Notes: generated by a model not told the origin, from the letters alone. A stretch of DNA of 64,000 nucleotides from Macrotis lagotis (GCF_037893015.1 NC_133661.1:181328508-181392507), one strand, 5' to 3'. Counted from the stretch's first letter, positions 21,901 to 33,500 are shown. Program-made: numbers and translations.

Positions 21901-23735
21901 TCCCTCATCCCAATTTCAACTTTCTCCATTAATATCTCCACTTCTAATTTTATGGTATGGTCTCATCTACTTGTCCCTCTGGATCCTTCTTCAATCTGAT
22001 CCCACTAAATTTCAAATCATAGTATTATGGGTCCAAACTTACTGAGACACTACACGGGACCGCTCCCCAGGAGAAAAGCTTCCATGATGACACAGGCCTC
22101 GTTCTCTCTGTAGGGAAGGGACAAGAGAGTAAGGCTGTGATACACAGGACACTTGAAACTCTCTTCCCTAGAGTTTACCTCATTCAAGATATAGTTAGCA
22201 GAACTTCTGACTGCCCTTCCATACCCCATAAAGAGCTAACATTTACATAGCCCTAAGATTTGCAAAGTATGTTCTATATACCAGTTGATCAAGTCTCATA
22301 GCTTTGTGAGACAGGTGCTACCCACATTTTCCATATGAGGAAACTGAGGATGAGAGAGTTTGAGTGAGTTTTTCAGGGTCAAATAGTGAACAAATGTTTG
22401 AGACAGAATTCCATCCCAGGTCTTTCTGACTCCAAATCTTGCTCTCTATCCACAGTCTTTGGTTCAGTACAGGGAAGAGAGCCTACCCGATTTAGCATTC
22501 GAGGAAAGCTGGATTCTTGCACTATCCTATTCGATCCCAGCTGCCCTGTGGCCAACTCTACTTGGGTCTTGATCTCATTGCACTCCAGCTCTCGGGTGTC
22601 AGGGCTTGAGTCCACTGTAAGAAGAAGCAGCAGCCCTACCTCAGTTCTTTAAGTTACAGAAATCAAATGTCAGTGAGAATGAATGGTCAAGACGGTGACA
22701 AGAAGAATGGGGCCCAATCATGAAGGAGGTAATGAGGTTCAAAGGATTCTCTTCATTTTATTAACTGATCTTCCTCCCCACCTCCTTTTGACTCCAATCT
22801 TTGGATAGAAACACATTTTTGCAGACTGATGCTCTACAGTTCTGGAATCCAAGTACCCTTTCCTCTTACCAGGTGGATTGTATCTGTCACCAAGACGACC
22901 CTCCCAAGGGCTGTCATTGTCATCATCTGAGTCAGAGAGCGTATGGGTGAGCTGCAGGCTGGTTGCACCACCTCCCTGTACCAGTCTCACATGGCCCCTG
23001 TGGAGAGACCTCATGGCAGGGGATGATCCCTCAATACTAAACAATTTAAACTCAGTGAGAGAATCTCACATACCCATCTAGATTACTAGGAGATCTAGAA
23101 TGACTATGCTTTAGTCTTCATCAGGCTGTAGAAACCCACTCTTGGGAGCAGGGTTAGGAACCGTAAGCTATCTTAGGAGACTTCTTGGATTCTAGAGTTA
23201 TGGAAAAGCTTGCCTTTCTGCCTCTACCACAAGAGTTCTGCTCTAGACAAGAATTCTGAAGGGAACTTCCAGGTCTCCTCAATTCCAAGATCACAAACAA
23301 ATTACTTAAGTTAACTCCAACCTGGCTCAGTCCCTGCCCTCTTCCCCTTTGTTTACTCGGGGACTCAGTCACATGTGTGCAGCAAAGTGAAGCTTCCAAA
23401 GAAGCAGCCCCCTCACCTTCTAGAGCCCAGTCTGGCTGGGGTACAGTGTACTATGAAGCACAGTCCTGCCGTCCCATTGGGGAGAGCCTGGAGACCGGCA
23501 AACTTGGGGAGTCTCAAGCATGGAAACTGCCCCCTCCTCTCTGCTCGGAGCACCTCGCTGCCCACCCTGTGTGGGTCGTTTCCCTGCCCCGAGTGGGGAA
23601 GGGGACACACCGGAGGGTGGATTACCTGGGGAGGAAATAGGCCAGATCCACATCGTCATCTTCCTCGCTGAACCGAGGTTCATATCGACCGTAGGGTGAG
23701 GCCTCTGAGGCACTGCTGTTGCCTGGTGAGTCCAT
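15941..23735 (-). CDS. DCAF11: DCAF11 (WDR23), CUL4-DDB1 substrate receptor
   Basis: Fourteen coding exons in transcript order: 23735-23626, 22997-22870, 22614-22487, 22107-22043, 21691-21591, 21359-21213, 20730-20676, 20318-20250, 19409-19352, 19265-19080, 18584-18431, 17643-17491, 16296-16190 and 16072-15941 (TAA). All are in phase, giving 530 aa (human 546). An acidic N-terminal part (EEDDDVDLAYFLP, DSDDDND) precedes a WD40 propeller. Blades are visible at GQIFMSACQDQTIRLYDCR, DGNHFLYSSWSDYIHICN, SSHILFSGGDDAICKVWDRR, ARYLITNSKDQTIKLWDIR and EQKIVSSSWDGNLRLWQYR. Two WDXR (DWD-box) motifs, WDRR and WDIR, are the DDB1-binding signature. The human protein recruits NRF2 and SLBP for ubiquitination (family knowledge). 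The first about 30 residues differ from human. Introns carry a SINE, L1 ends, a MIR and a small DNA transposon. Confidence 0.96.
16362..16553 (+). repeat. Short inverted-repeat DNA transposon (MITE-like)
   Basis: Begins AGAGTTCTTAACATC, runs through GGCAGTCTGGTAAAGCC, and ends CAGACTCCTAAAGAATCTC. The ends are roughly inverted copies of TTCTTAACC. The same family is at 35528-35748 and in part at 7218-7284. It lies in a DCAF11 intron. Confidence 0.5.
16560..17290. other. DCAF11 intron, no gene seen
   Basis: Intronic, pyrimidine-rich on the plus strand in places. The stretch at about 17108-17240 resembles reverse-strand L1 3' UTR sequence seen elsewhere in the window. No coding signal. Confidence 0.4.
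17296..17461 (-). mobile_element. WSINE1-like SINE beside a DCAF11 5' splice site
   Basis: Reverse-strand copy, so the same strand as DCAF11, with flanking TGACTTT at 17289-17295 and 17462-17468. It lies 29 nt downstream of the DCAF11 exon whose last base is 17491. Confidence 0.88.
17745..18410 (+). mobile_element. LINE-1 3' end fragment in a DCAF11 intron
   Basis: Contains the L1 3' signature order: a 'CACTCCTGGGCTTAAACTGC' type phrase, GGACACATATATGCAAAAATA, TTTATACCAGCACTTTTTG, then an A-rich end. It is strongly diverged and antisense to DCAF11. Confidence 0.6.
19545..20195 (+). mobile_element. LINE-1 3' end, 5'-truncated, in a DCAF11 intron
   Basis: Contains TGATGCTGAGTGAGATGAGC, AACATGGGAGTGATGATCAA and a terminal AAATAAATAAAATC tail. 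It matches the L1 copy at 53.6-54.2 kb base for base over long stretches. It is antisense to DCAF11. Confidence 0.75.
22225..22455 (-). repeat. MIR SINE fragment
   Basis: Reverse-strand MIR-type core (CCATATGAGGAAACTGAGGATGAG is the hallmark) in a DCAF11 intron. It is old and diverged. Confidence 0.6.
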
Positions 23736-23742
23736 CCTCCGG

Positions 23743-23751
23743 TCACAGCAT
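23743..23751 (-). promoter_or_regulatory. DCAF11: Two-codon upstream ORF of DCAF11
   Basis: The minus strand reads ATGCTGTGA, that is Met-Leu-stop, ending 7 nt before the DCAF11 ATG. It acts only if the transcript start lies upstream of 23751, which the CpG island position makes likely. Confidence 0.5.
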
Positions 23752-23759
23752 CCTCCGGA

Positions 23760-25260
23760 CCCTGCTGGCGCCCTTTAGCTTCCTGGGTCTGGCAGGGTCT
23801 TGGCCCAAAGCCTCCTGGATGGGGCGCGGACAGGTGGGGGCCGGGCTACTGTTCTTCAGGAATCGGGGTCCCTTCCCCTTGCCCGCGCCAGCTCCCGGGG
23901 CTCCAGGCACACCGACACACCTGCAGCCTGGGAAGCCCAAAGAGCCGGGGGGAGGGGCTGGGGAGGGTCGAGGGTGGGTCTCGCAAGGCCAGGTGACACC
24001 CGCGCCCACCAATCGCAGCCCCCGGTGGGGAGATTCCTTGGGTTCACCCCCGAGTTCACCTAGCGCAGCTCTGCCTAGGGGGAAGGGAAGGGAGGAGGGG
24101 GAGATCCTCGGGAGACCACCAATCAGAACTCTCCCGGAGGAAGACTCTTACCCACCAATCAGAGAGCTCTCCCGCGGCAGCCGGCAGAGGCGACGGCCAA
24201 TGACGTTAGAATCCGGCTTAACAGCCCGCCCCCTCCCCTCCACCTCCCCGACTCGCGGCCACGTGGTATGTCCGGGGTGTGTACCGGGAATTGGGGGGGG
24301 CTGGTGTTCGGGATCCTCCCGCCTAAAAAGGGCGATTAACGCCCAGCCGGCGACTCCCCACTCACCAAGGGCAGCACATAAAACCCGGGGCGGGAGGGCG
24401 GCGCGTGAGGCCTGGTCTATGTTTATCCACAGTGTTTCCCCAACGGCTCTAACAGCCTCGCGCGGCTTCGTCACGCACCTCGCCGATTCCCGGGCTCGCC
24501 TCCCGCTTGCGTCACGCGGTCGGCCGCTGGCCCCGCCCACCTGGAGCCCGCTCACTGGACGGCGACTACGAGTGACTGACGAGTGGGTGCGACCAAGGGA
24601 GCGTGGCGGCGGGGAGGGGGCGGGGAAAGCAGCTGCTGAGGGCGGAGCTGGGAGCGCCCGTGGCCGGGCCGGGAGCGGGGGGAGTTGTTTATGTTTGGGT
24701 TCGGTGAGAGCTCGGGGAGTGGGCGCGGGCGCGGGTGCTTCCGGGGCGGTGCTGACCGAGGGAGGAAGAGAGGCGGGATGTGCCCGCCGGGCGCCTTGGG
24801 GTTGGCATTTGAAGTCGGTCCCTGAAGTTTCAGGTTCCCCGGGATTCACACTTTTCAGACAGTCCCAAAGCCCCCCCCCCCCCCCCCCCCCGCTGAGCCG
24901 CACTTGGCCTTCCGCGCCCCCGCGGGGCCCGGGAGCTGCTGCGGCTTTAGCAGCTTTGCGATGGGGCGCGTGGGCAAACCCTGCCCGGCCTCCTCGTGGG
25001 CGTGTGTGCCCGGCGGTGACTGCCCCGCGACAGGCCGGCCCCTGGCCCAGCTCCGCGGGCCTTTCTGACCCGCCGCCCCTGCCCCACGCACCCCTAAATC
25101 TGCCCCCGGGGGCCCAGCGGATGGTCCCTAAAGATGCCCGCCGCCCCTCCCCCACCACCCGGGGCTCTTTGGAAAGCCTTGACCTTGGCCTTTCGCTGTT
25201 GACCCGCTCCCCGGCCCCCCGGGTGTTTGTGGACCGTTTCTCCCGCCCGGGAGGAGTTTG
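23760..25260. promoter_or_regulatory. DCAF11: DCAF11 CpG-island promoter, possibly bidirectional
   Basis: About 1.5 kb of CpG-rich sequence. CCAAT boxes are at 24009-24013, 24119-24123, 24155-24159 and 24197-24201, the last running into a CRE-like TGACGTTA (24201-24208). A USF-type E-box GGCCACGTGG is at 24258-24267, and TCACG/GCGTCAC motifs are at about 24470 and 24505. A C21 run is at 24871-24891. The island extends well beyond what DCAF11 needs. The human counterpart also starts long antisense NRL transcripts (knowledge, not seen here). Confidence 0.7.
24871..24891 (+). repeat. Homopolymer C tract
   Basis: Twenty-one consecutive C in the CpG island. On the DCAF11 strand this is a G21 run able to form a G-quadruplex. 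Confidence 0.95.
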
Positions 25261-25579
25261 CAGGTTTCTAAACAATATATCTGCTGCCCCCTCCTCCGCC
25301 CCTCCATCCGTGCAGGGTTCAAGGTCGTGCCCTCTTACGCCCCAGCTCTTCCTGGTTGATATATAACTAGGGTTGAGTCCAAGGCCGAGGACTGCCACAT
25401 GGGTGCAGGGGGTGGGCATCCCAAGCTGGAGCTTCGAGGGGAGGCAAAGTCCCTTTGCTGTGCTGAGCTAGCAGAGGGCAGCTTCCAGGTCCCCCACCCC
25501 ACTATTTTACACTCTACTTGCAGGTGGGTGGGGCTGCACACCAGGGACCCTTCCCCACATTTGGTGCTCTCTAGTCCAC

Positions 25580-25790
25580 TGCCACTTATTTTATTAATTG
25601 AAATTTTTTTTCCAACTGCATGCAAAGGTAGTTTTACAGTATTCATCTTTGCAAATTTATGAATTCCACATTTTTCTATCACCTTTCCCTTTCCTTTCCT
25701 TCCCCATTCCCATGTCAGAGAACAGCCTGGTAAAAGTTTGCATGTATAATCTTTCTCTTCCACAAGTTTATGACACATTAGGTTGGGATG
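25580..25790. repeat. L1 3' UTR-like AT-rich fragment
   Basis: The phrase AATTTTTTTTCCAACTGCAT, followed by CCCTTTCCTTTCCTTCCCC, resembles the reverse-strand L1 3' UTR stretches at 50.1 and 63.2 kb. Confidence 0.4.
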
Positions 25791-25797
25791 TATAGTT

Positions 25798-26012
25798 CAT
25801 AGAATCACAACTGGAGAGTTGGAAGGGAGCCTCGGCTCCATCTAGTTCAGCCTAGCAGGCTAGTGTAGACCTTTTGAAGATCTCCATGGACAGGGAACCC
25901 ACCATCACCTCTTGGTCCAGCCTATTTCACTTTTGAACTGCTCCAATTTTTAACAAGTTTCATTCTCTTCCTTGACATCAAGCTTCCTTTTGACTCCTTA
26001 CAAACTGCCACC
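25798..26012 (+). repeat. Old CR1/L3-type LINE fragment
   Basis: Begins AGAATCACAACTGGAGAGTT, continues with GGAAGGGAGCC and TCTAGTTCAGCC, and later CAGGGAACCCACCATCACC. This matches the ancient L3/CR1 3' region in overall order. The call is from memory of the family. Confidence 0.5.
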
Positions 26013-26015
26013 GAA

Positions 26016-26147
26016 GAGGTGGCTAGGTGGCACCGGCCCTGGAGTCAGGAGGGCCTAAATTCAAATTAGGCTTAATACTTAGTTGTGTGACCTTAGGCAA
26101 GTCACTTAACTCCATTACCTCCCAGACCCCCCCAAAAAAAACCAAAA
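26016..26147 (+). mobile_element. WSINE1-like SINE, diverged
   Basis: Sense copy from GAGGTGGCTAGGTGGC to an A-rich end, inserted next to the L3-like fragment. Confidence 0.75.
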
Positions 26148-26256
26148 CTGTCACCCATTGGTTCCTAATTCTGCCCTCTAGAGCTAAACAGTGTAAGTGT
26201 AATCTAAGTATCCCACAAAACTTTTCAGATACTTCAAAGACAACTTCTCTCAAAAC

Positions 26257-26404
26257 TTTTTTTTAGGCTTTTGTGCAAGGCAATGGGGTTAAATGGCTTG
26301 CTCAAGGCCACACAGCTAGGCAATTAAGCATCTGAGTCTGGATTTGAACTCAGGTCCTCTCACTCCAGAGCCAGTGCTCTATCCACTGTGCCACCTAGCC
26401 GCCC
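26257..26404 (-). mobile_element. WSINE1-like SINE
   Basis: Reverse-strand copy ending at CCACCTAGCCGCCCC. The T-rich end is at 26257-26268. Confidence 0.88.
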
Positions 26405-26489
26405 CACCAATAATTTTTAAATTGGGATCATTTTACCTTTATCCATTTATGACATTTAGCTTTGTAGATTTTATATGAACTTTATACAC

Positions 26490-26745
26490 TAAAGAATGCA
26501 CACACTATATCTGATATAGCACCATGCCAAGCACTATGCTAAATGTTTTCTTTAAAATCTCTTATTTGATCCTCACAGCTCTGAGAGGTAGGTACTATAA
26601 TTATCCCTATTTTGATGTTGGGGAAACTGAGGCAAACAGACTAAATAATCTGCTCAGGGTTACACAGCTAGAAAGTGGCTGAGGCTGTATTTGAACTTGG
26701 GTCTTCCTGACTCCAAGTACAAAGCATTGAGGACTACAGAGACTC
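26490..26745 (-). repeat. MIR-type SINE fragment
   Basis: Reverse-strand core with GGGGAAACTGAGGCAAACAG and TTACACAGCTAGAAAGTGGC. Confidence 0.65.
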
Positions 26746-26749
26746 AGAG

Positions 26750-29010
26750 TGAGAAGGGACTTCAGAGGCCTAACAGCTACTGCAGCCCACCTATCCTTTG
26801 TGTGATTACCCTGAGCAGGGCCCATCCCTGTAGCCTTTACTAGAAGACTTGATGGGGATTCCATTCTTATGGAGGAAGCTTTCCCTTACGTCATCTGCTC
26901 TCTACATCACTGCACTTCCCAGGTTTGCTACCATTTTTCTGTGGGGCCAAAGCTATTATCCTGCTCACTGCTACAATCCATCTTCCTTTTGTCACTTCCT
27001 TACTAATACTGGTATCTAATGGCTTCACCATCATGTCACTGACTCTAGGCAACACTAGCTTTCAGTATCCTTCCTAAAATGTCAGAGATCCAGATGTGAA
27101 CAATTTTCCTGGAATAACCTCACCAGAGTACAGTACTCTGATACTTCTGCCTTCCTCATTCTGGCCACTGGACCTCTCTTCATGTAGCTTGAAAGTCAGT
27201 CAGCTTTTTTTTTACTTGCTGTCTCACTGCAGACACACGTCAGGACTTGCACAGCCTGGGATTGGGATTCTAGTACCTCACTACTTTTTAGCTGAATGAC
27301 CCTGGGCCAGTCGTCTAAACTTTCTAGATCCCAGTTTTCTTATTTGTAAAATAGGGAAAAATACTTTCCTTACCTACTTCATGGCATTGTAGGAAAGGGC
27401 CAACGAGATACTTGTCCTTGTGTGAAGTAGTTACAGTAAGGTATTATCCAAAAAATTTTTGAAACACATTTTATAATAAAATTCAGACTTTTAAATCAGA
27501 TTTTTCTTTCTCCTCCCCCCTCCCCCCAGTCAGTGAGGTACAACTCTTAAATCATTAGCCTTTTGTTGCTTGGTGAATGTTCTTTTATAAGTGTTTATGT
27601 CCTTTGTCTCCCCAGCTGTGTGAAAGGGAAAGGGCCCTTTGTCTTATTTCTCCCCACCCCCTCCCCAGTGTTTTCCCCATCCTCCCCATAGCTTAGACTG
27701 CAAAGTTTCTCAGTCACTGATGGCCTGGCCTAGGTCAGTTTTCCTGTTCACTAGCATCTCCAGCAGAGGGCAGATAGGGGCAAGCCAGGACAGTCGATGG
27801 CCCTTCATTTGGATTCCTGGCTCCCCACAGGCTGGCAGCCTATCTGCTGACTGAATTATTTTTTCTGTGACTTGGGGAACCTGAGTACTTTCCATGCAGT
27901 GAGCCTCACCAGGGCAGTCCTGGTCCCAAGGGAGAAGTACCAATTATCTTGAGCTTGAAGCTTTCGAGACCAATCCTACAGTCCTGGTTAATTTATTGAA
28001 ACTTAATTGTGCACGGTACTGTATCAACTGTGAGAAATACTGTGTCCTTCAGGGTCTGCACACCCCGGAATGACTACAAGTGGGAGTACCTGCTCCTTTT
28101 TCCTTTGCTCAGATGTTGTCCTTTGTAATCTAAGACCATGACATCAAATAAATCATGGTATGACTTGTACACTAACTATGTTTATTATAGTGAGGAAAAT
28201 GTTGTACAAAGACGTTCTCCTCACGAACTATTTTCACCCCCTAGCCTCATTTGATTGGAAATAGGGAAGCTGTGGGAATCCTTGGCTTTTTGAATACAGT
28301 GCTCCAAGCATCACTGAGCAAAGTGCCAGTATGTGATTTTTCTGAAGACAAATTGGTGACAAAACAACATAGTTAACCTGTCTCTTGATGGTCTAATTTT
28401 TAATAATTTTTTGCCAATGTGGTATAACTATTTTGTCTCTTTCTATGATCTAAATCGTTAGTAAGGTGATTGAATTGTTTTACTCAGCTCTGTAACCCTA
28501 CTCCCCCCAGAACTCAGTCTTTGGTTTCTTGGAAGCTGCTGGATCAGACAACTTATTTCTAAACCTTTAATACAGGTCACTGACTCTGAACTGTGCATAC
28601 TAGAAAAGGACACAGAGGACAAGTGTTGAATGGTATTTTACCTCAAAGTTGTTAATGTGATATTAATGAAGTCCATGATCATTATTTTTTTTTAAAATAG
28701 TAGACAGCTATGGTAGTTGAAGTCATTTCACTTGAATGCCATCTTCCCTCCCCCGCCCCTTATTTTTATTCTTTCTAGTTATGTATTAATTTTGAACTTT
28801 GCTCTATCAAGTTGGTGGTCTGACTAGATAAAGAGCTGATTCAGGAGTATCTCCCACAATAGTAATGTGTTATTTCCTGTTAAAATATAAATTAAATTTT
28901 TGTTATATTGTTTGCTATGTCTATTATTCCCAAATCTTCTTGAAGTATTCATTTATGTAAATATGCAACTTCTGTACATTCAATAAACTTTTGACTTTTC
29001 TTATTTCTTA
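26750..29010. other. Intergenic; contains a 3'-UTR-like block ending in AATAAA
   Basis: No coding frame was found. About 27,990-29,010 is non-repetitive to my eye and AT-rich. It ends CTGTACATTCAATAAACTTT (poly(A) signal 28982-28987, plus strand) like the end of a 3' UTR. It could be a retrocopy of an unidentified mRNA's 3' UTR or the end of a plus-strand transcript. Confidence 0.35.
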
Positions 29011-29504
29011 TTCTTGAAATATTTTCTAACATTTTTCCCCACCAGTTCTCAGCACATTGAGTGGACTCCTATGTCAGATTTACATAGAATGGGTAGGAAG
29101 GTATGTGCTTTCAGCTATAACACTGAATATTGATAAGATCAGAGAGACCCAATAGATTACTGGAGTGGAATTATGTTCACTTTAAAAAAATACCGTATTG
29201 TTGAACATTCAGCATATGATCTATTATGGTGCTTAGACCTTTCAGTTTTATTTAAACAGCCAATTACCCTCCATCTGATTTGTTTTCTTCACTCCTCCAA
29301 TACCCTTCCATGAAGGGTTCTCTGTAAATTCTTTTTCATTAACTGGATCTTCGTTTTATTACCTGGGTACAAACTACCAGTGACATCTACTTGAACATCA
29401 TCTGCAAATTTACTAGACTTATTACCAGGAAGTTAATGAATGAAGATGTTAGAGATGCTTATATTTGAGAGAAGAGATTTAAAACAGGAACAGGAACAGA
29501 TCAT

Positions 29505-30095
29505 ATAATCACAGATTTAGAGTTTGCGGAGTCCTTATAAGTTACCTTGTTCAACCCCCTTGTTTCAAGGAAAGTTGAGGTCCAGAGAGACTGTGATACA
29601 TGGCTACATGTTGGGACCATGAGCTGATCCCAGGTCTTAGGACTCCAGATCTAGCACTCTTAACACTACCTCTAGGATTTCTCCATATGATGTAGAAGAG
29701 GACCAGTTCATTGCAAAGGGAACCAGGACTTTGTTGAGTATGAGGTTCTCAACACTTTTTTCTGTCTTGAGATAAGAGAATCTCTAATTTGAGATTGAAA
29801 GGTTGGAGAAAAAGGTAGGACACTGGAGAAGAGGGTCAGTAAACGGGGAAGAAATCCAGAACTTTCTTTAGATTGCTTAGCTTTTGAAGCCAAGAGTTTG
29901 AAATTTGAAGCTCCAATTTTGGATTCTATGATGCAAGATTATAGATTTAGAGTTGGAAGAGGCCTTGGATGTTACAAAGCTGAAACCCCTCATTTTCCTG
30001 ATGCTCAGAGAACTTCAGGGAGTTGTCTAATGACAAGCAGAGCAGGGATTCAAACATGGGTCCTCCTAACTCCTGATCCAGCTTTCTTGTGCTAG
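29505..30095 (+). repeat. Two old interspersed repeat fragments
   Basis: Stretches at about 29507-29690 and 29930-30095 share the order 'ATCACAGATTTAGAGTT / GGTCCAGAGAGACTG / GATCC...' seen again at about 47395 and 59280. This fits an ancient SINE or LINE 3' end. Confidence 0.4.
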
Positions 30096-30514
30096 ATGCC
30101 TTCTGTATTAGAAGAATGAAGGTTTGTACATTGTCCCTCCCCTCCTTCCCACTGCTCCCCAGGGGGCCCTGTGGCATGCTAGACCTGATTCATGCAACCA
30201 GGCTGGATCAGCAAAGACTTTGATGGGGATAGATTGAGACCTTGGGGAAAGAGGATCATATAATTAGTGAAGGAATGTTGAAAAAAGTTATCATCTATGT
30301 GCATTGATAATAAAAGCTATGCAAATATTATGCAAAATAAATGGTAATTATTGTTGAAACAACAACTTAAGACAGTGTGTATAACAGTAGACTCTATAAA
30401 AGGTGTTGCTCAAATCAAAGCTGCTCTTATTTTTTGTAACTCTCTCTGTATAGTTCCCTGAAAAGAAGTAGCTTGTATACCCTCTATGTATGGATATCTG
30501 CCTGTGTTCCCTGA

Positions 30515-33500
30515 TTACATTTTTTGTACTCTCCCCTCCAGTGCCTCTAACTCAGCCAGTACCTCCCGGGGCAGGTCCTGGTTGACCTGCTCCCTCAGAT
30601 AAGTTTGTATTTCATGAACCTCCTGATTCCAAAACTCTTTAGGCAATGAAAACAGCTCAGAGAAGTCCACAGACCCCAAGCCACTCAGATTCAGTGCTCC
30701 TTCTTTCGGCACTAGCCCCACTGGTGTCTTTTGGGCACTCTCCTCACCCTCTAACCTTCGGCAGATCCAGTCCAGCACACGAGAATTTTCCCCAAAGCCT
30801 GGCCACAGGAATCGACCTGATGCATCTCGCCGGAACCAGTTGACGTGGAAGATCCGGGGAAGCTTGGCTCCCTGCTTCCCCTCCATGTTCAGCCAGTGCT
30901 CCAAATAACGTCCAAAGTTGTAACCAAAGAAGGGCCGCATGGCAAATGGATCATGCATAATGGTCTTCCCTGGGAAAGTAGAAGAGGGAGACGGGTTACC
31001 TTCCTTGCTTGTAAGGGGAACCGCTGAACCAGAATTATGGGGAGTTATGTAATAGGGATTCCCTCAGTGAATGAAGAAGCAGCAGGATGGTAACACTTTC
31101 CTATGAGGTCCTTGGGGTTGATGTGAAGAAGGCAGATAAGGTCAGAGGGATAAGGAAAGGTTTGAGGAGCCTAAGTGATTGAGGTCTGTCAGATGCCAAG
31201 TAGGCAAGGCTGGGAAGGGGGATGTGCCTTAGTAAAGGACAAGGATTCTCACCTTTGTGTTCAGCTGCAGCAGTGGACTCAGAGCGCATGGCACTGCCCA
31301 CAAAGACACCATGGCGCCAGTTGAAGGCTTCATATACTAGGGGTACTCCTGGGAAGTCAATTAAGCAGGATTACAAACAGCCATTTTCCAAGCCCCCAGT
31401 TGATCCTCTCTGCCTTTCATGTTTCTCCTAATGTCCTAAGGATCAGCTTGGTCCCATTGTCTTCTCTAAGTATCTAGACTGATATCCCAGAGGTAAGGGA
31501 AGATGGGAACTCTGAAAAAGGGCTCCTTCAGTTGAGAGTCTGGACTGAGTCAGAGCTCAATCTCTCTATACAGGAAGGGAAAGGTTCCCAATATAGAGGC
31601 AGATCACCAACCCAGAAGGGGTTGCTGAGCCTGCACAGCTTCTACCTTTGGGTCGCCGGCCTCCAAAGATGATGGCATCGATGGGCACCCCTTCGGCAGA
31701 CTCCCACGCAGGGTCTATGATGGGGCACTGGCGGGCTGGGGCACAGAATCTGGAGTTGGGATGTGCACAAGGCTCCTTATCACCTGACAAAGAAAAATGC
31801 TTTTTTTCCTGAACCCAATCCAATAGGTACCTTGTTATTTGTCCACAGTTCTTTGAATAGTTTTCCTACTTATTCAGAACAGGGGAAGGGGCTTCTTTCC
31901 CAATTCTGGTAGATCTCACTCCCCAAGAGAATGTTGTTTCTCCTTTGGTGCTAGGGCTTATTGTTTACATGATAAAAGAATCCATCAAGGACCTGGGGCT
32001 TGTGATTGGACAGCCCCACTTGTAAATGACTTGAATTAGAATAAGTTGAAGTTTATCCCTGTAGAAGATTCTTTTGACCTTCTCTGCTTGGACTGACTGG
32101 AGGATGAGGATCACTTCTTAGCTTAGTTGGTTAAACGGAATGGACAAATACACAGGAGTGCAATAGCAAATAGGTATACCTCAGAAAATGGGTAAGGACC
32201 AAAGGTGGGGAGATACACCAATGGAAAACTCTTAGATGTTAAATGAGTATAGAAACACTCTCTTTCTGACCTAGGAGTTACAGCGGAAATTTCTGGGTTG
32301 GGAAACACCTGCTCAACTTATCTCCTCTGAGGTTGACTGCTCACCCAGGGAGCAGAGTCACCTACCATTGCACCTTCTCCCATCCTCCTCCCTCAGTACC
32401 CTGTCTGAGAGTATATATTTGGGAACTGACATTAGTCATAAGATTCCTTAGTTAAACTGCTGGATCCCAATATGATGAGAGGTTTGGGAAAATGACCTAT
32501 GGGAAAGATTTAATTTTCTGGGTTTCTTCCACTGAATGGAAAAGGTTGAGAATGTGGTACATAGCTTGATAATGGTCTTTAAGAAGATGAGGAGTAATTA
32601 CATAGAGGAGGGTGATTGTGATAATGGACCCTGAAAGTATGAATACAGGCTATAGGAACCACAAAAAGACCATCTTTCCATTTTGTTCCTCCCTGCTCTG
32701 ACCCACATAAGTACTTAACTTCAGAGGGACAGAAAAAGTTAAGGGAGGGGCCAGAAGAAGGATGGACCCAAAGATGATGAAAGGGTTGAAAAACTGGTTT
32801 AAGGGGAAATACTAAGGGACATGAGATTATTTAGCCTAAGGGAAAAGGTGAGGGGTAGGTAAGGGAAGAGAGTATTTATACAATGAAGGATAATGCCAAG
32901 GTTTGGTTGCAGAAAGTGGGGCTGAGGGCCAAGTAAGATGAATATTCTCTCTTCCCCCAAGTAGACTTCAAAGAATAAGATAGATAAAGTTCTTGTTGGG
33001 TTGCAAGGGACTGTTAGGGAGGGCCAGGATCTAGGAGTTCTAGAGGAAAAGGCTTCTGTAATACTATGTTACTGGAGGAAGCTGGAATTCCTGGTATCGT
33101 GCCCAGGCCCGCAGGTAGGAAGGTGTATCTTTATGAGTTCAAATCCAGTCTCAGAGACTTACTAGCTGTGTGCCCCTGGGTAAGTCATTTAACCCTGTTT
33201 GCTTAAGTTTCCTCATCTGTAAGATGAGTTGTAGGAAATGACAAATAATTCTAGGATCTTTGCCAAGAAAACCCCAAATGGGATCATGAAGAGTTGAACA
33301 TGACTGAAAAGACTGAACAACAAAGTAGGGTTTCAGGTAGGAGAAACACTTCCCTCCATTCACTGAGACAACACCTTAACCTCTGCCCCTTGATTTGATC
33401 TTCCCTTACCAGGTTTCCAGGCCTTGCCCAACCAAGAAGTGATGGTGATACCAGGTGGGATGGTCTGGTCAATGCCTTCCCAGTATACACCACCATCACT

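Noticed and set aside
23696-25366. A 556-codon open frame on the plus strand
   Set aside because: It lies in the CpG island, crosses the antisense of DCAF11 exon 1 and promoter, has low-complexity Pro/Gly/Arg/Ser composition and matches no family. Long open frames are expected in GC-rich DNA.
24148-25419. A 423-codon open frame on the minus strand
   Set aside because: Same CpG island effect. It ends upstream of the real DCAF11 exon 1 and reads as Pro/Arg/Ala-rich noise.
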